Assembly (NCBI GenBank): GCA_023301335.1 | Contig: JALZVA010000247.1 | Span: 1-7,374, forward strand | Reading direction: 5' to 3' | Length of the DNA stretch: 7,374 nt | Origin: Akkermansiaceae bacterium | Lineage (GTDB): Bacteria; Verrucomicrobiota; Verrucomicrobiia; Verrucomicrobiales; Akkermansiaceae | Shown: piece by piece, positions 7,301 to 7,374 of the stretch | Position numbering within the stretch: position 1 is the stretch's first letter | Layout of the letters: the number at the start of each line of letters is the position of its first letter | Position numbers and translations under genes: made by a program | Notes under the pieces: generated by a model | Databases searched by the model: none | What the model was told of the DNA's origin: nothing | What the model saw: the letters and a program-made list of their open reading frames with translations, nothing else

Positions 7301-7374
7301 ACCTCACTCACCACCTTCTTCGGGCTCCTTCCCTTACTCTTCGAGACAGCTACTCAAGCGCAATTCCTCAAGCC
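4352..7374 (+). CDS. RND efflux permease (AcrB/HAE-1-like), 3' end missing
   Basis: Open from ATG 4352 to the right edge: 1007 full codons, probably lacking a few tens of residues, since members are usually about 1030-1060. It is the inner-membrane proton-driven pump of the complex; substrate unknown. Visible: TM1 about 18-38 after SNPVVANLMM; first periplasmic porter region (FPSFDANTVRVSVPIRGGNP, 45-64; EDVERGI; EEALENVDGIDNIRSSSSEN); TM2 from about 344 (GILLVLIVLTLFLNLR), TM3 about 365-385, TM4 about 392-413 with the proton-relay pair Asp405-Asp406 in GIVVDDAIVIGEAIY; TM5 about 440-460 (TPATFGVITTIAAFLPL); TM6 about 470-495; TM7 about 541-560; second periplasmic region with AKAGPPGGDLKI; TM8 about 884-903; TM9 about 908-928; TM10 about 934-957 with SGVVVNDSLVLV (Asn947-Asp948); then RFRAILLTSLTTFFGLLPL in TM11. 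AcrB has Lys near the 947 position; here it is absent, as in some other RND clades. The reading frame is intact, with no frameshift seen. Confidence 0.95.
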   Translation, partial: MPSPITERHKIITWFASNPVVANLMMVTIILSGIYMAFTVRKEGFPSFDANTVRVSVPIRGGNPEDVERGITIKVEEALENVDGIDNIRSSSSENSATITITALEDYALNKLLSDIKVQVDAIQNLPEQVENPVITEIPRTKQVLWVEVSGEQTERNLRETARKVRDALLEKPNISRVSAFGMRDYEISIEVSEEKLKLYDLTFNEVANAIQQNSIDLSGGSISTDRGEISLRIREQAYVKSDFDKIPVITSAEGVRVYVKDVATVVDGFIDQKFLNRFNGKPTVSLRIVTQGNEDIIEAENDARAVLKEFKDLPENVSLYGWLDGSKDIKDRLSLLQSNAISGILLVLIVLTLFLNLRLALWVAIGIPISFAGALLLFPLPGVDLSINLISAFGFIVVLGIVVDDAIVIGEAIYTEKEQEDEAEANPISTTVRGVSKVVTPATFGVITTIAAFLPLTQVSGNLGNVFGQLATVVIFCLIFSLVESKLILPAHLSHIKVNQKPRNLISAGWAKFQRGINKITNNFITHILLPSLRVFASWRYVVITLFIAILLLVTGMFKAGKIKSQTFPDIYRDSVSVNLELEQGQSVEYLHSNATIIAESAAAIGKKYEDKYGENPFLNIQTSCSTNTNASIAAELRSSTERDLLGAEELSTASLVKEWRKKVGSIAGARSLSFSAKAGPPGGDLKINLESESLEELQAAAEKLKAKLRETDGVFDVFDSFDSGKPEIRYAISPAGEAAGLTKQDLASNIRDAFFGREAQRVQRGRDEVRVMVRFPEEKRKSLDTLRDMRIRKQDGTSVPFAVAADTAFGESLASISRYNGKRVVTVEGSIDKAKTSGQDVLTGLEASFFSDLKAEFPSISITQAGQAEQRAKSFASLKQGFLISLILIYLLLAIPLKSYIQPLLIMSVIPFGIIGALMGHYLIGIPVSLLSLFGILALSGVVVNDSLVLVTRVSDLTKEGLNYRDAVIQASGQRFRAILLTSLTTFFGLLPLLFETATQAQFLK

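Noticed and set aside
1779..7374. Possibility that the pump operon is recently acquired
   Set aside because: Base composition and strand skew match the neighbouring genes, and no integrase, transposase, tRNA or flanking repeat is visible.

Overview
The window comes from a Gram-negative-type bacterium: it encodes an outer-membrane efflux channel, a periplasmic adaptor and an inner-membrane RND pump. Base composition is near balanced and codon use looks the same across the plus-strand genes. The style of the penicillin-binding protein and of the MidA-like protein, together with starts that mostly lack a Shine-Dalgarno sequence, reminds me of Verrucomicrobiota. That placement is an impression from protein style and was not tested.

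Layout. Positions 1-485, minus strand: the first ~160 residues of a class A penicillin-binding protein, cut by the window edge. It holds a cytoplasmic basic tail, a membrane anchor and the first two motifs of the GT51 transglycosylase domain. Positions 484-1662, plus strand: a complete MidA/NDUFAF7-family (COG1565, PF02636) SAM-dependent methyltransferase. The start codons of these two divergent genes touch or overlap, so there is no intergenic DNA between them. Positions 1663-1778: a 116-bp gap with a possible -10 box and a small inverted repeat. Positions 1779-7374, plus strand: a tripartite efflux operon in the order outer-membrane factor (NodT/TolC type, probable lipoprotein), membrane fusion protein, RND permease. 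The gaps are 8 and 18 bp. The permease runs off the right edge with about 1007 codons visible, probably a few tens short of its end.

The three pump proteins should assemble into one envelope-spanning complex. The permease, driven by protons through an Asp-Asp pair in its fourth membrane helix, would pass substrate through the adaptor to the outer-membrane channel. The sequence does not reveal the substrate, and no linked regulator is visible. The methyltransferase could be co-transcribed, since no convincing terminator follows it, but nothing ties its function to the pump.

No mobile element, CRISPR, tRNA, rRNA or unmistakably novel system was found. The observations most worth checking are the overlapping divergent starts, a strong C-over-G excess on the plus strand that persists where the coding strand switches, the changed SAM-binding motif of the methyltransferase, and the absence of an AcrB-type lysine in the tenth membrane helix of the pump.
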